Source: Bin55 sp965220235 (GTDB lineage Bacteria > Pseudomonadota > Gammaproteobacteria > Pseudomonadales > Azotimanducaceae). Taken from it: a stretch of 64,000 nt of DNA. The translations under genes and the position numbers were made by a program. How positions within the stretch are numbered: position 1 is the stretch's first letter; each line of letters begins with the position of its first letter. Positions 37,587 through 45,170 of the stretch are shown piece after piece. The notes under the pieces are model-generated. The model ran no database searches and was not told the origin of the DNA. It saw only the letters and a list, made by a program, of their open reading frames with translations. The DNA lies in contig OZ244815.1 in the NCBI GenBank assembly GCA_965220235.1, positions 1,364,001 through 1,428,000 of the forward strand, in the 5' to 3' direction.

Positions 37587-38363
37587 TTGAATACAAGAGA
37601 AGCGCTTTCGAAGATCTTCTATCAACCACGTGAGGTCTTCGCGGAGCTGAAGCAAGATCTTAAAGGCGGTCATATTTTCCTAGTCTTGGTCGCGATCGCT
37701 CTTGCCGACATCACGATCACCAATTTTTCGACTCCTTGGTACGCACCAGTCGACCTAAAAACGAGCATTCATGAGTCGGATGTGTTCGATATAAGCGAAC
37801 CCCAAGACACAGGCGCTGTATTTAGCGCGAGCCCGAATAACGATTTTGATGCGGATGCCTCTTCTGGATCCACGGCATACAGATTTGGTGTTGATGCCTA
37901 TAAGACTGGCGACGGGTTTCCGTCGGTATTTGACGTCTTTTCCACGTTTTTTGGCTTTGCGTTGGTGCTATTGTTTGAAGCGGTATTTCTGCGAATTGTC
38001 GGCGCGATCATCGGACTTGAGGTGAAGATCGATCGGTGGTTTGCGTTGGTGGCTTACAGTTGGATTCCTGGAACTGCGTGCGTTTTGCTCATCACGGTTG
38101 TGCTAACGATGGCGCTTATTGTTTCAAGCCAGATCCTGGGACTTGAATCGGTTATATTGACGCGATTAATTCTTAGCCTCACTTCTCCTTTTCCTTCAAT
38201 TGGTTATTTTCTGGATTACCGACATCTCAGCGAGATTTGGGTTATTGCGCTTCAGACGATCGGCTTTAGAGACTGGTCTAGGAAGAGCACAGTGGTGTCG
38301 TTCATGATCGTGATTGCTCCCACGATACTTGTCTATGGCTTACTGTGGTGGCTGGTTACTTGA
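37587..38363 (+). CDS. YIP1-family membrane protein, copy 2
   Basis: The 258-residue paralogue starts at TTG 37587 with the opening REALSKIFYQPREVFAELKQ. It keeps the core segment FEAVFLRIVGAIIGLEVKIDR, shortened here from the longer hydrophobic region, and a closing LQTIGFRDWSRKS. Between residues 60 and 105 it has an acidic periplasmic-type insertion (SGSTAYRF, TGAVFSASPNNDFDAD) not found in copy 1. It is 236 bp after copy 1 and shares the strand. The function is unknown. Confidence 0.78.
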   Translation: MNTREALSKIFYQPREVFAELKQDLKGGHIFLVLVAIALADITITNFSTPWYAPVDLKTSIHESDVFDISEPQDTGAVFSASPNNDFDADASSGSTAYRFGVDAYKTGDGFPSVFDVFSTFFGFALVLLFEAVFLRIVGAIIGLEVKIDRWFALVAYSWIPGTACVLLITVVLTMALIVSSQILGLESVILTRLILSLTSPFPSIGYFLDYRHLSEIWVIALQTIGFRDWSRKSTVVSFMIVIAPTILVYGLLWWLVT

Positions 38364-38713
38364 TTTCGTACACTCTTATTGAATCGTTCCTGCAGTGTTA
38401 GTGACTGTTGCTCTGGTAGTTATGCGATAGTAGACTCCTCGAAACTAAATCATCAGGTTGAAGAAGCTTCCGAGAGCGCCGCATGCTACTCTGAGGTAAA
38501 TGACCCAGTACATCGGACGAGTATTCGCGAAGTCCGCCGTCCAGCTCAACGAAAACGACTGAAAGCAATGGGACTTAAGTCTGAATCTCCTACTCAGCTT
38601 TCAAAGGAAAGTTAGACGTCTTCGAAGAAGCTCGTCCATGTTATCGGGAAGCATCTTTAGCACAAGTGCGACCTCAACCGATTGATGGGAGAGTTGAAAT
38701 CAGAATATGTGGC
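38364..38713. other. 350-bp gap, nothing recognised
   Basis: A short plus-strand frame (38379-38615) ends in REVRRPAQRKRLKAMGL, which loosely recalls a MazE-type tail, but the start and context do not support it. No repeat or terminator is evident. Confidence 0.4.
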
Positions 38714-39230
38714 TCAAGGCCGGTGCGCTTTACATACGGCGCATTCGCAATCGATCGGGCTGAAATGGCGAACCCCTACCTCGACTTCGCCGACCCTGTC
38801 AGCACGTCGAAAGATCAGTTCGAATAACCGAGTCTCATCATTTTCGAAGAAGCGGCGTAGCGCGTACGCACAGAGATCGGCGATCTGGATCATGCGAGTT
38901 AGTTCACTGTCGACGAACATCGGCGTCTCGATGATACAGTCGACGTTCGTCCAGAGAGTTCCCGAGTCGAGGAAGGACCGCATCATTCGGGTGTGCTTCT
39001 TGACTATGGTTTCGTTGTTGTCATGTACCAGCAAACCGTCAGGCTGTGTGGATCTCGGCGTCGGCTAAGTCGTATTTGTCTAGAACCCGTGACACTTCAC
39101 GGTCCGCGTCCCGCCAGTGCCAAATAGGTATAGAAATTCCTGCAAGGACGAAGTGGGAAGTGTCCCCCGTGCTAGTTCCAGTTGTGCCCGACTCGTCTAG
39201 ATAGCATAGGAACACAATTGGTCTAAGCAA
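38714..39230 (-). pseudogene. DUF3800 pseudogene, deleted and frameshifted
   Basis: The N-terminal part (39039-39230) reads FLCYLDESGTTGTS and HFVLAGISIPIWHWRD, the opening of DUF3800. The C-terminal part (38714-39034) reads MLVHDNNETIVKKH and IQIADLCAYALRRFFE, its closing metal-binding half. The two halves are in different frames and about 80-100 residues between AEIHTA and MLVHDN are missing. DUF3800 proteins are RNase H-like nucleases common in mobile and defence regions. The gene is therefore a broken relic. Confidence 0.82.
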
Positions 39231-39692
39231 GTAGTAAAAGAAAAGCGTCTGGACCTTTGAGCCTTCGACTCCGAAGGACGAGTCGCTTGGCGACTCTTCG
39301 CAGACGCGTGATTCGAATTGTAGACAATGTGAGGTTGAGCGTCAATGTACATTTTGTGTAAAGGACAGTGAGGAGATTTTCGTGCGGAATCAGCACAATT
39401 CTTGATTGACGACAGTACCCTTACGTGCAACCTATTGATCAGAATGAGGGTGAAATAGCGGATAGCAATGGGTAATCCGGTCTCCTTAGTGTTCACCTCC
39501 GTGAGTCTCAAAGTATCGAAACGAGTGACTGCGGCCAGTTACGTGTATGAAGTAAAGGATAGATGGACGCACGGATCAATTGTTCTTCAGATGTGTGCGT
39601 AACGGGGTGGTAGATCTGAATCCAGAAATGATGCTTGACGTACTACACGTAGTGCTAAGAACGTACGCTCTAACCTAGACTAACGATCGTCC
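39231..39692. other. 462-bp gap with a three-way junction dyad
   Basis: Apart from the 63-nt structured dyad at 39245-39307 I see no gene or motif. The remaining 385 bp is A+T-rich with frequent stops. Confidence 0.5.
39245..39307. repeat. 63-nt three-way junction inverted repeat
   Basis: An outer stem GCGTCTG (39245-39251) with CAGACGC (39301-39307) encloses two perfect hairpins. These are CCTTCG/CGAAGG (39262-39267 with 39272-39277) and GAGTCGC/GCGACTC (39280-39286 with 39290-39296, loop TTG). It lies just upstream of the DUF3800 relic. It could be a REP-like element, an element end or an RNA fold; no second copy is seen in the window. Confidence 0.72.
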
Positions 39693-40493
39693 ATGCAATC
39701 AAGCGAAATGCTCCGAAAGATCTTCCTTAGTCCTCGTGCGGTATTTAGTACTCTCAAGACAGAGCGTAAGTGGGTACCTGCGGTCGTTTTTATGGTATTG
39801 CTGCTTGGTATTCACAGTATTGTGACGCAATTCGCTACATATTCGGATCGCCGTGTAATTGAAATAACTGGTTCGCAATCACCCGACACTTCCTTAATAC
39901 TCGATCCAAATGGCCAAGAAATCGCTGACGGCGCGAAGAAAAGCGAGCAGATTGATTTGGAACTTACGAACAACGCTCCAGCTTCCGATGTCAATGGCAA
40001 TCAAGTCGGGCGCTTTATTGTGTGGTTGTTCGTCTTGGTGGGTTTGCTACCTGTCGCGTTCGGAATAGTGAGTCTTATGTGCTTAATCGAAGCAGTCTAT
40101 TTCCGAGTCGTTGGAGCGTTGCTGCAGCTTGACTTTAGGCTGGGCGATTGGTTTGTATTCTCGGTTTGGAGTCGCGTCCCCGCAATCGCGTTAGGTGTAG
40201 TGGCGATCATTGTGGGTGCAGTCGCACTCGGTCGGCAACCAGATAGAGCCGAATTGGAGGTGCTCTCGCTCGCGAGATGGGTAGATCTGCCGGAAGCGCG
40301 GTACGGTGGTGAAAACTGGACGACTTATATTAAGTTCGACAATCTTGACGCGAGTCTTATCTGGGTTGTCGCATTACAGACAATCGGATTTCAAGAATGG
40401 TCGGGTAGAGGATCCGCTTTTTCACTCGGCGTTGTTCTCATTCCTACGTTGACCCGGATCTCGTTATCGCTTTTTTTAATTTTTCTGGTGTAA
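39693..40493 (+). CDS. YIP1-family membrane protein, copy 3
   Basis: The 266-residue paralogue has the opening MLRKIFLSPRAVFSTLKTE, an acidic loop near residues 65-95, and a core reading GIVSLMCLIEAVYFRVVG then DWFVFSVWSRVPA. The closing LQTIGFQEWSGRGSA matches copies 1 and 2. It lies 1.3 kb after copy 2, separated by the DUF3800 relic, so the cluster was probably split by an insertion. The start is ATG 39693. Confidence 0.8.
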   Translation: MQSSEMLRKIFLSPRAVFSTLKTERKWVPAVVFMVLLLGIHSIVTQFATYSDRRVIEITGSQSPDTSLILDPNGQEIADGAKKSEQIDLELTNNAPASDVNGNQVGRFIVWLFVLVGLLPVAFGIVSLMCLIEAVYFRVVGALLQLDFRLGDWFVFSVWSRVPAIALGVVAIIVGAVALGRQPDRAELEVLSLARWVDLPEARYGGENWTTYIKFDNLDASLIWVVALQTIGFQEWSGRGSAFSLGVVLIPTLTRISLSLFLIFLV

Positions 40494-40568
40494 GGCGTGG
40501 TAACAGTCATGAGCGTAGACCGGTGTGGTTTAGGCTAAATTGAACCTTGGTAACGCATTGGGAAACGA

Positions 40569-40838
40569 GCAAATCAAATGGGCGATCGCGGGCGGCAAAA
40601 AAGAGGTCCAGGGGTACGACCCAGCGATCCTAATTGGATTCGACACATCCGGCGGCAGTGCGTAGATCACGAAATAGCTTTCTACATTAAGCAATGGGGA
40701 GAGTGGGCTCCGACAGACCATTTTGCGGGAATCGTCCCTATAGCTGTAACGGATAAAGGAGAGTACTCTACAAGAATGGCAAGATTCGGCAAACGAAGGA
40801 CAGGTAGAGTCTTGGACAGAAGTGGTGCCGCAAAATGA
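40569..40838 (+). pseudogene. C-terminal fragment of a DUF5131 (phage Gp37/Gp68-like) gene
   Basis: The 3' part (40602-40838) reads RPSDPNWIRHIRRQC, AFYIKQWGEWAP and MARFGKRRTGRVLD, matching the C-terminal half of DUF5131/Gp37-Gp68 proteins. The expected preceding motif (W-hydrophobic-GG) occurs as KWAIAGG just upstream but in another frame. The shift falls in the A-run at about 40598-40603. The N-terminal two thirds is absent. This is a phage-linked relic that fits the decayed character of the zone. Confidence 0.75.
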
Positions 40839-40966
40839 GGTAAATTTGACGATTGGATACATACGGCTTGTCGAATTTACTCACCATTCAACAGCGAAAG
40901 TTGATTTCGTTTAGGTAGAGGCTATTTTTACAATTCCTCGAATACTTGCCTTATTTCGAGTTGATT

Positions 40967-41224
40967 ATGACTACGCTATCGCAAGAAATTAGCGCGTACG
41001 AAGAGATACAGAACGAACTAGAAATAGACTACTTAGGAAAGTGGGCACTGGTTCACGACGAGACCCTTGTTGGGAAATTCGATTCGTTTGAAGACGCGGC
41101 TGCACATGCGATTGTGAACTTTGGGCGTGGTCCGTACCTTATTCGAGAAATTGGCGCGTCACCGCTGACGTTGCCCGTACCTGTGGTGTTCCGACCATTT
41201 CAATCCGATGCCGAGAGTAGCTAA
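40967..41224 (+). CDS. Small partner of the retropepsin module, copy 1
   Basis: The 85-residue protein (ATG 40967) reads SAYEEIQNELEIDYLGKWALVH, shortened here to YEEIQNELEIDYLGKW, then FDSFEDAAAHAIVNFG and ends in PVPVVFRP. Its paralogue at 42283-42549 has YEDLSSQLEERYPGQF and SRSDARKIGGEKFGSG. The core of a short motif for binding plus a two-strand sheet recalls DUF5678-type proteins. The genes pair with retropepsin-like genes: this one overlaps the protease ATG at 41208 by 17 bp. The function is unknown. Confidence 0.75.
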   Translation: MTTLSQEISAYEEIQNELEIDYLGKWALVHDETLVGKFDSFEDAAAHAIVNFGRGPYLIREIGASPLTLPVPVVFRPFQSDAESS

Positions 41225-41735
41225 TTGCGGTTTTGAGAGCGGCGACCTACTCACAGCAAACGGACCAGCAATTCTCGTACGGATCGATCTTGCGCCAAAT
41301 TTTGTAACTGGTGCGATACCCACTCTAAACGCGAGCGAATATCACGCATTGGTCGATACGGGTGCGCATGAAAGTTGTATAGATTCTGGTATAGCGCAAT
41401 CGCTCGGTTTGCCAGTCGTGGATGCCGGAACTATTGCTGGCGCACATGGTGTTGAAGTAGTGAATCACGGTTTAGCGTAGGTATTAGCGCCGTCCTGAGA
41501 ACACCTTTCTCTCCGTAGGTTCGGCGGCGCACATCTACGTGAGCGTGGAGAACCATATAGTGTGATAATGGAGTGTACTTTCATGCGCCAGCTGAAACTC
41601 GGTTCGGTATTGATCTCAGGCGCCGTTACAGTTTCATTGCCCGAAACAAAGTCAGCAAATACACGTGAATCGTCTTGTGACACCAACGTGGAAACTATTA
41701 AAACGAATCCAAAATTAACCGAAGCTTCTGATTAG
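41208..41735 (+). pseudogene. Retropepsin-like aspartic protease, copy 1, with two stops
   Basis: The frame holds the catalytic ALVDTGAHESCID (Asp-Thr-Gly-Ala), then a TAG at 41478, VLAPS, a TGA at 41496 and continues without a frameshift. It reads FGGAHLRERGEPYSVIM, the second conserved block of clan AA proteases, to TAG 41733-41735. A YDG-type segment after LKL appears deleted. Two in-frame stops in the same frame as the preserved motifs point to nonsense decay or to readthrough; decay is likelier. It follows the small partner gene by overlap. Confidence 0.8.
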
Positions 41736-41872
41736 CCTTCTCGTAAACGCTAGGGGTGTCTATCCTCGGATGAGCTCTCGTAACATTAAAAAAACTCTGA
41801 TCAATTCAAACGCCAATGAACTCAAATGCTCAATGTGTAGCGATCGTTGAGCATGGTGAAGTGCATTCCCCT

Positions 41873-42283
41873 TCATACATCCATGCCGAAAATGACATCG
41901 AAGTCGACTGGGTCGATTCCCATGAGCGTAACTGGATTGTTCCACAAAATTCTCGAATAAGGCGAACTAACCATCTCACCACTAAGGCTCTTTTCTTCGT
42001 ACATTACCGTAAATGCCATGTCTACTGTGTACATAGGTACATTCTCAGATCCGTGCACTCCTTCGATTAGTTCCCACCCGTCTTCCATCAGATTGAGGTT
42101 GTCGACCACGTTCTGAGTTATTGACGATATCTGTGCGCCTGTATCTAATAGCGCTTTATATTGATGCATGTTCGACTGTCGCTCGTTTAGATCTTCTTCA
42201 CTAATATCCTCCCATAGAGCTTCCCATACGAATATGTCCAGAAGAATCTTGTCATCAACAATACGGCCTTCGATCGTTGGCAC
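41873..42283 (-). CDS. Retropepsin-like aspartic protease, copy 2, short C-terminus
   Basis: The 136-residue protein (GTG 42283) has the catalytic LLDTGAQISSIT at about residues 44-55, a beta-rich middle, and ends at DVIFGMDV followed by TGA. In the same frame after the TGA the DNA continues RGMHFTMLNDRYTLSI to a second TGA at 41822-41824. That is the usual tail of this clan after the GMD motif. The gene is therefore truncated by one stop, or read through. Proteins of clan AA act as homodimers with one Asp each. Its start overlaps the partner's TAG by one base (TAGTG). Confidence 0.72.
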   Translation of the reverse strand: MPTIEGRIVDDKILLDIFVWEALWEDISEEDLNERQSNMHQYKALLDTGAQISSITQNVVDNLNLMEDGWELIEGVHGSENVPMYTVDMAFTVMYEEKSLSGEMVSSPYSRILWNNPVTLMGIDPVDFDVIFGMDV

Positions 42284-42549
42284 TACTGATTTTCTTTCTT
42301 CAGCGCGGCGTTCATATTCAGAGTTTCGATGCCTTGCGATCGAGGTCTACTACCAATTCGCTTCAACGAGAATTTACCGGAACCAAATTTCTCACCACCA
42401 ATCTTTCTTGCATCAGATCGACTTTCATATACATCGATAAATCTACCATCATTAAACAACGCGAATTGACCCGGATAGCGCTCTTCAAGTTGAGAAGACA
42501 AATCTTCGTACGCTTTGATATTCTTTTGGAGACGTCTTGATAATGTCAT
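42283..42549 (-). CDS. Small partner of the retropepsin module, copy 2
   Basis: The 88-residue paralogue of the 40967-41224 protein starts at ATG 42549 and reads SRRLQKNIKAYEDLSSQLEE, then YPGQFALFNDGRFI, SRSDARKIGGEKFGSG, and a basic tail (GSRPRSQGIETLNM). Its TAG overlaps the protease GTG by one base, so the pair is translationally coupled. The module is present twice in inverted orientation within 1.6 kb, with the two proteases pointing toward each other. A protease and a fixed small partner could be an inhibitor or substrate pair; that is inference. Confidence 0.74.
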   Translation of the reverse strand: MTLSRRLQKNIKAYEDLSSQLEERYPGQFALFNDGRFIDVYESRSDARKIGGEKFGSGKFSLKRIGSRPRSQGIETLNMNAALKKENQ

Positions 42550-42636
42550 ACAGTTAGCCCGCAAAGTTCGCCAACGTGGCTAGGCATCGTCCAGCCAATA
42601 TAGAAAATCATATGTAATCCTGCTCCTTTGTTGAAA

Positions 42637-42829
42637 TCATGTCGGGCACATTCTCTGTGTCATTGCCGAACACACATTGGTACCAACGTAAAGAACGGGT
42701 CTTACATACTTGCCTACAAAACAAGCTGCCTTTTGACGGATCATCGGAGTCACCCGTGTGAACGCTCCTCCCTCGTCCAGATACCCCAGTCCCCAGGGTC
42801 TTTTTTGTGCTTGGTTTTCGTGTCTTCAT
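42637..42829 (-). pseudogene. Frameshifted small gene, same family as 25700-25906
   Basis: ATG 42829 opens MKTRKPSTKK, but the conserved sequence (YLDEGGAFTRVTPMIRQ, ACFVGKYVRP) lies in the next frame. Removing one A from the six-A run at about 42807-42812 would restore a 60-residue protein ending at TGA 42637-42639. Its relative near 25.8 kb keeps YLDVRGAFTLVTPMIRQ and ACYVVKYPRP. The family is unrecognised. It has a near-perfect leader in common with the kinase locus at 27.8 kb. Confidence 0.55.
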
Positions 42830-42836
42830 GTGTAAT

Positions 42837-42908
42837 TGTATAGTATTTTGACTCTGATTGTGAGGATTCGATCAAAGAGTGGAAGCTTGTATTTAAATAT
42901 GTAGTCCC
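42837..42908 (-). promoter_or_regulatory. Conserved leader shared with the 27.8-kb locus
   Basis: Read on the minus strand, GGGACTACATATTTAAAT (42891-42908) and AGAGTCAAAATACTATACA (42837-42855) are identical to the two blocks at 27774-27845. The intervening 35 bp is less similar. The second block ends 7 bp before ATG 42829. See the 27774 entry for interpretation. Confidence 0.6.
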
Positions 42909-43416
42909 GTAAAGAATCGCTCGTTCTCGCTTCGCTGAGATAGGGACCGCAAAAGCTTGATTTGTAGGGATCTTCAATCTTCCCGCTTGGGTTCGACGGG
43001 TGCCGACTTGAGCCAAGGACGTCATGCAGCTCAGAAACTAACGCTCATCATGCCAGGAAACCACCCGAACATTACCTTACCCAATCCGCGCGAAAATCCC
43101 CTTCATTCATGGAGTATCTGGACTCGCCCCCTACGTTGGCAAGCTGGACGGTTTGATCTTGGTGAATTAAGCGATTAGGTACCGTCGTATCTTCGGCTTC
43201 ATTCAGCGGTTTCTCGACTTGCGTCCCTAACCGCAACAGCCCGTATGGTGTTCGTTCATCGACTCCACATCGGGGAGGCGTGCTTTGATGCACTAACCAT
43301 GAAACTGGTTTTGTCGATGCCGTCTTGCTGACCCTTAACCCATACCGTGTTCTTAGTCCTGCTCACCTTCGATCAGTTGGCGTATTCAAGCCATGGATGG
43401 ATGCCTCCTATGGTAT
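42909..43416. other. 508-bp gap, no gene supported
   Basis: Several frames of 70-90 codons occur but none has a family match. A minus-strand frame (43072-43293) reading LIHQDQTVQLANVGGES is the only one with any protein-like character, and I do not accept it. This stretch abuts the IS110-type element. Confidence 0.4.
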
Positions 43417-43614
43417 CGGTGGCACGCGCATAGCGCGTGCCACCGTCGCAAGTTCTGCGTTTGCGGACTATCCACTTCTGGGTTCCGCGTCGCCATTGTA
43501 GACGTGACCGTGCAAGTCGCCGCAGGTTCTGTGTTTCGCGTACTTTGGGGGTGCGGGGGGCAAAGCCCCCGTGAACCGAGGGGATGACCCAAGGAGAAGA
43601 AGCGGGGACATGTC
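43417..43614 (-). ncRNA. Candidate bridge/seek RNA region of the IS110 element
   Basis: IS110-family elements encode a structured RNA that pairs with target and donor DNA; in the IS1111 group it lies after the transposase gene. Here the 198 bp after the stop contain a 13-bp perfect hairpin (43417-43429 with 43433-43445, loop ATA) and a G-run/C-run stem near 43551-43570. There are also two similar short segments (CAGAACTTGCG and CAGAACCTGCG on the minus strand). These fit such an RNA, but no family model was tested. Confidence 0.4.
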
Positions 43615-44652
43615 CTAGCCGATGCGACTTTTCGTGGGATCATAGTCGGTCTGATGCGCCGTGATCGCCCAGGCCACGCGTGCCATGCGATTGGCCAGCG
43701 CGACCGCCACCACCATCCGAGGTCGTTCAACGAGCATGCGGCGCAACCATGGCGAGAGGTCGTCAGCGGTCTTCCCCGCGGTGTGGCGCAACACCGACAT
43801 GGCGCCACTGACCAACAGGCGTCGCACGTCGCGCTGCCCCATCTTGGTAATGGCCCCGGTACGGTGCTTACCGCCGGTGCTGTGCTCCTTCGGCGTCAGT
43901 CCGATCCACGCCGCGAATTCGCGACCGTTCTTGAAATCCTTCAACTCCCCCGCGAAGGCAAGCATGGCAAAGGCCGTGATGGGACCGATGCCGGGCACTT
44001 GCATGAGCCGTTGCGCGTCCTCATGCCCCTTGACTTTTTCGTGGATGACGTGCGTGAGCGCGTCGATCTGTTCATCAAGCCGATTCAACATGGTGAACAA
44101 CGGTTGGAGCGCGACCGTCACGAGGTCCGGCAACGCGCCTTCCTCCATGTGTTGGCGCAGCTTGTCAACGTTTTGCAGCCCGAGCGCGACCGTGATGCCG
44201 AACTCAGTCAGCATGCCACGAATCGAATTCGCGGTCTGCGTGCGTTGCTTGACGAGCACCTGGCGCGCTCGAAACACCGTTGCCAGTGCTTGCGTGGCTG
44301 CCGTTTTGACGGCCACGACGCGCATCGTCGGCCGACTGCCCGCCTCGACGATCGCGGCGGCATCGTTGGCGTCGTTCTTTTGCCGTTTCACGTACGGCTT
44401 CACATAGAGCGGCGGGATCAAGCCGACCGCATGACCCATGCACTGTAATTCACGCCCGAGTTGATGTGCGCCACCACACGCTTCCATGAAGATCTGGCAT
44501 CGCGGCGCTTGCTCAAGACTCGACATCAGCTTCTTCCGGGTACACGTCGCCTTGTAGACTGGATTGCCCGTGGCATCGGCCCCGTGTACGGCAAAACTGT
44601 TCTTCGCAATATCAATGCCGATGATCTGGCAAGCTTGGAGGTTATGATTCAT
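43615..44652 (-). CDS. IS110-family transposase
   Basis: The 345-residue recombinase begins at ATG 44652, with AGGAG upstream; a TTG at 44691 would add 13 residues. It has an N-terminal RuvC-like DEDD domain (IIGIDIAKNSFAVHGAD, EACGGAHQLGREL, then KNDANDAAAIVEA) and a C-terminal Tnp_20 domain with MQVPGIGPITAFAMLAF, FAAWIGLTPKEHSTGGK and the Ser nucleophile area LLVSGAMSVLRH. All are complete. It moves the element by RNA-guided recombination in related members. A long antisense frame across it is a shadow of the high G+C. Confidence 0.94.
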   Translation of the reverse strand: MNHNLQACQIIGIDIAKNSFAVHGADATGNPVYKATCTRKKLMSSLEQAPRCQIFMEACGGAHQLGRELQCMGHAVGLIPPLYVKPYVKRQKNDANDAAAIVEAGSRPTMRVVAVKTAATQALATVFRARQVLVKQRTQTANSIRGMLTEFGITVALGLQNVDKLRQHMEEGALPDLVTVALQPLFTMLNRLDEQIDALTHVIHEKVKGHEDAQRLMQVPGIGPITAFAMLAFAGELKDFKNGREFAAWIGLTPKEHSTGGKHRTGAITKMGQRDVRRLLVSGAMSVLRHTAGKTADDLSPWLRRMLVERPRMVVAVALANRMARVAWAITAHQTDYDPTKSRIG

Positions 44653-44852
44653 TTCGACTCGCTCCTGTCGTAGTCTTGTGCCTTTGAGCACGTTTTTTTT
44701 AGCACCGAAGTGCCTTCCTTGTGGAAAGGCAATCGTATGCCGTCAGACAGGGGCGAGTCCACTACATCGGGGATGGATCGCGCGACATGCATCTCCTTTT
44801 GATGATGAAATCCATCATGTGCCGGTGGCTGATTTGTTATTGAGCTCCCGCC

Positions 44853-45132
44853 ATGCAGCGCCGCCAAGCCTTCAAGTACGAACTGCGACCTAATGGTGCA
44901 CAAATCCGACAACTGCGTCAGTTCGCGGGGTCATATCGCCAAGGCGAACCGTCAGACACAGGCAGCGTTTAAATGCGCGAGCTGCGGTATTGAAGCCAGC
45001 GCCGACGTGGTCGGCGCGATCAACATCTTAAGGGCAAGGTATGCCCGGTTCGCCTGTGAAGTGAACGACAGAAGTCGTCAGCAGCAGGAACCTACAGAGG
45101 CGACTCAAGCGATGGTTCAATGCCATGCTTGA
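44853..45132 (+). pseudogene. TnpB RNA-guided nuclease, internal deletion
   Basis: ATG 44853 opens MQRRQAFKYELRPNGAQI, the classical TnpB N-terminus. After the joint near 44925-44935 the frame ends at TAA, while another frame carries KANRQTQAAFKCASCG, EASADVVGAINIL and the tail to TGA 45130-45132. That is the zinc ribbon and last helix of TnpB. About 280 residues including the RuvC catalytic acids are gone, so no nuclease activity is possible. The right-end hairpin of the element follows immediately. Confidence 0.88.
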
Positions 45133-45143
45133 GCGCGGTATGA

Positions 45144-45170
45144 ATCCTCTTCCTTCAGGGAGAAGAGGAT
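45144..45170. repeat. Right-end hairpin of the IS605-type remnant
   Basis: A 9-bp perfect stem (45144-45152 with 45162-45170) lies 12 bp after the TnpB stop and 7 bp before the flavoprotein stop on the opposite strand. It may also serve as a transcription stop between convergent genes. Confidence 0.8.

Larger units (their letters stand above)
43417..44690 (-). mobile_element. IS110-family insertion sequence (bounds approximate)
   Basis: The element has one transposase gene on the minus strand and a G+C-rich, highly structured non-coding stretch after it (43417-43614). IS110-family elements lack standard terminal repeats, and I could not fix either end, so bounds are estimates. The left limit is set at a 13-bp hairpin and the right limit just before the TnpB relic. 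The G+C content is clearly above that of the surrounding DNA, indicating transfer. Confidence 0.7.

Noticed and set aside
38379..38615. Possible MazE-like tail in a 78-codon frame
   Set aside because: The resemblance is limited to about ten residues, and there is no toxin partner or convincing start.
40530..40862. 110-codon minus-strand frame
   Set aside because: It overlaps the DUF5131 fragment, which has a recognisable protein family on the plus strand.
43654..44448. Long frames (over 240 codons) antisense to the IS110 transposase
   Set aside because: They are shadows caused by the high G+C of the transposase gene, with no family match and no ribosome site. The minus-strand frame has all IS110 motifs.
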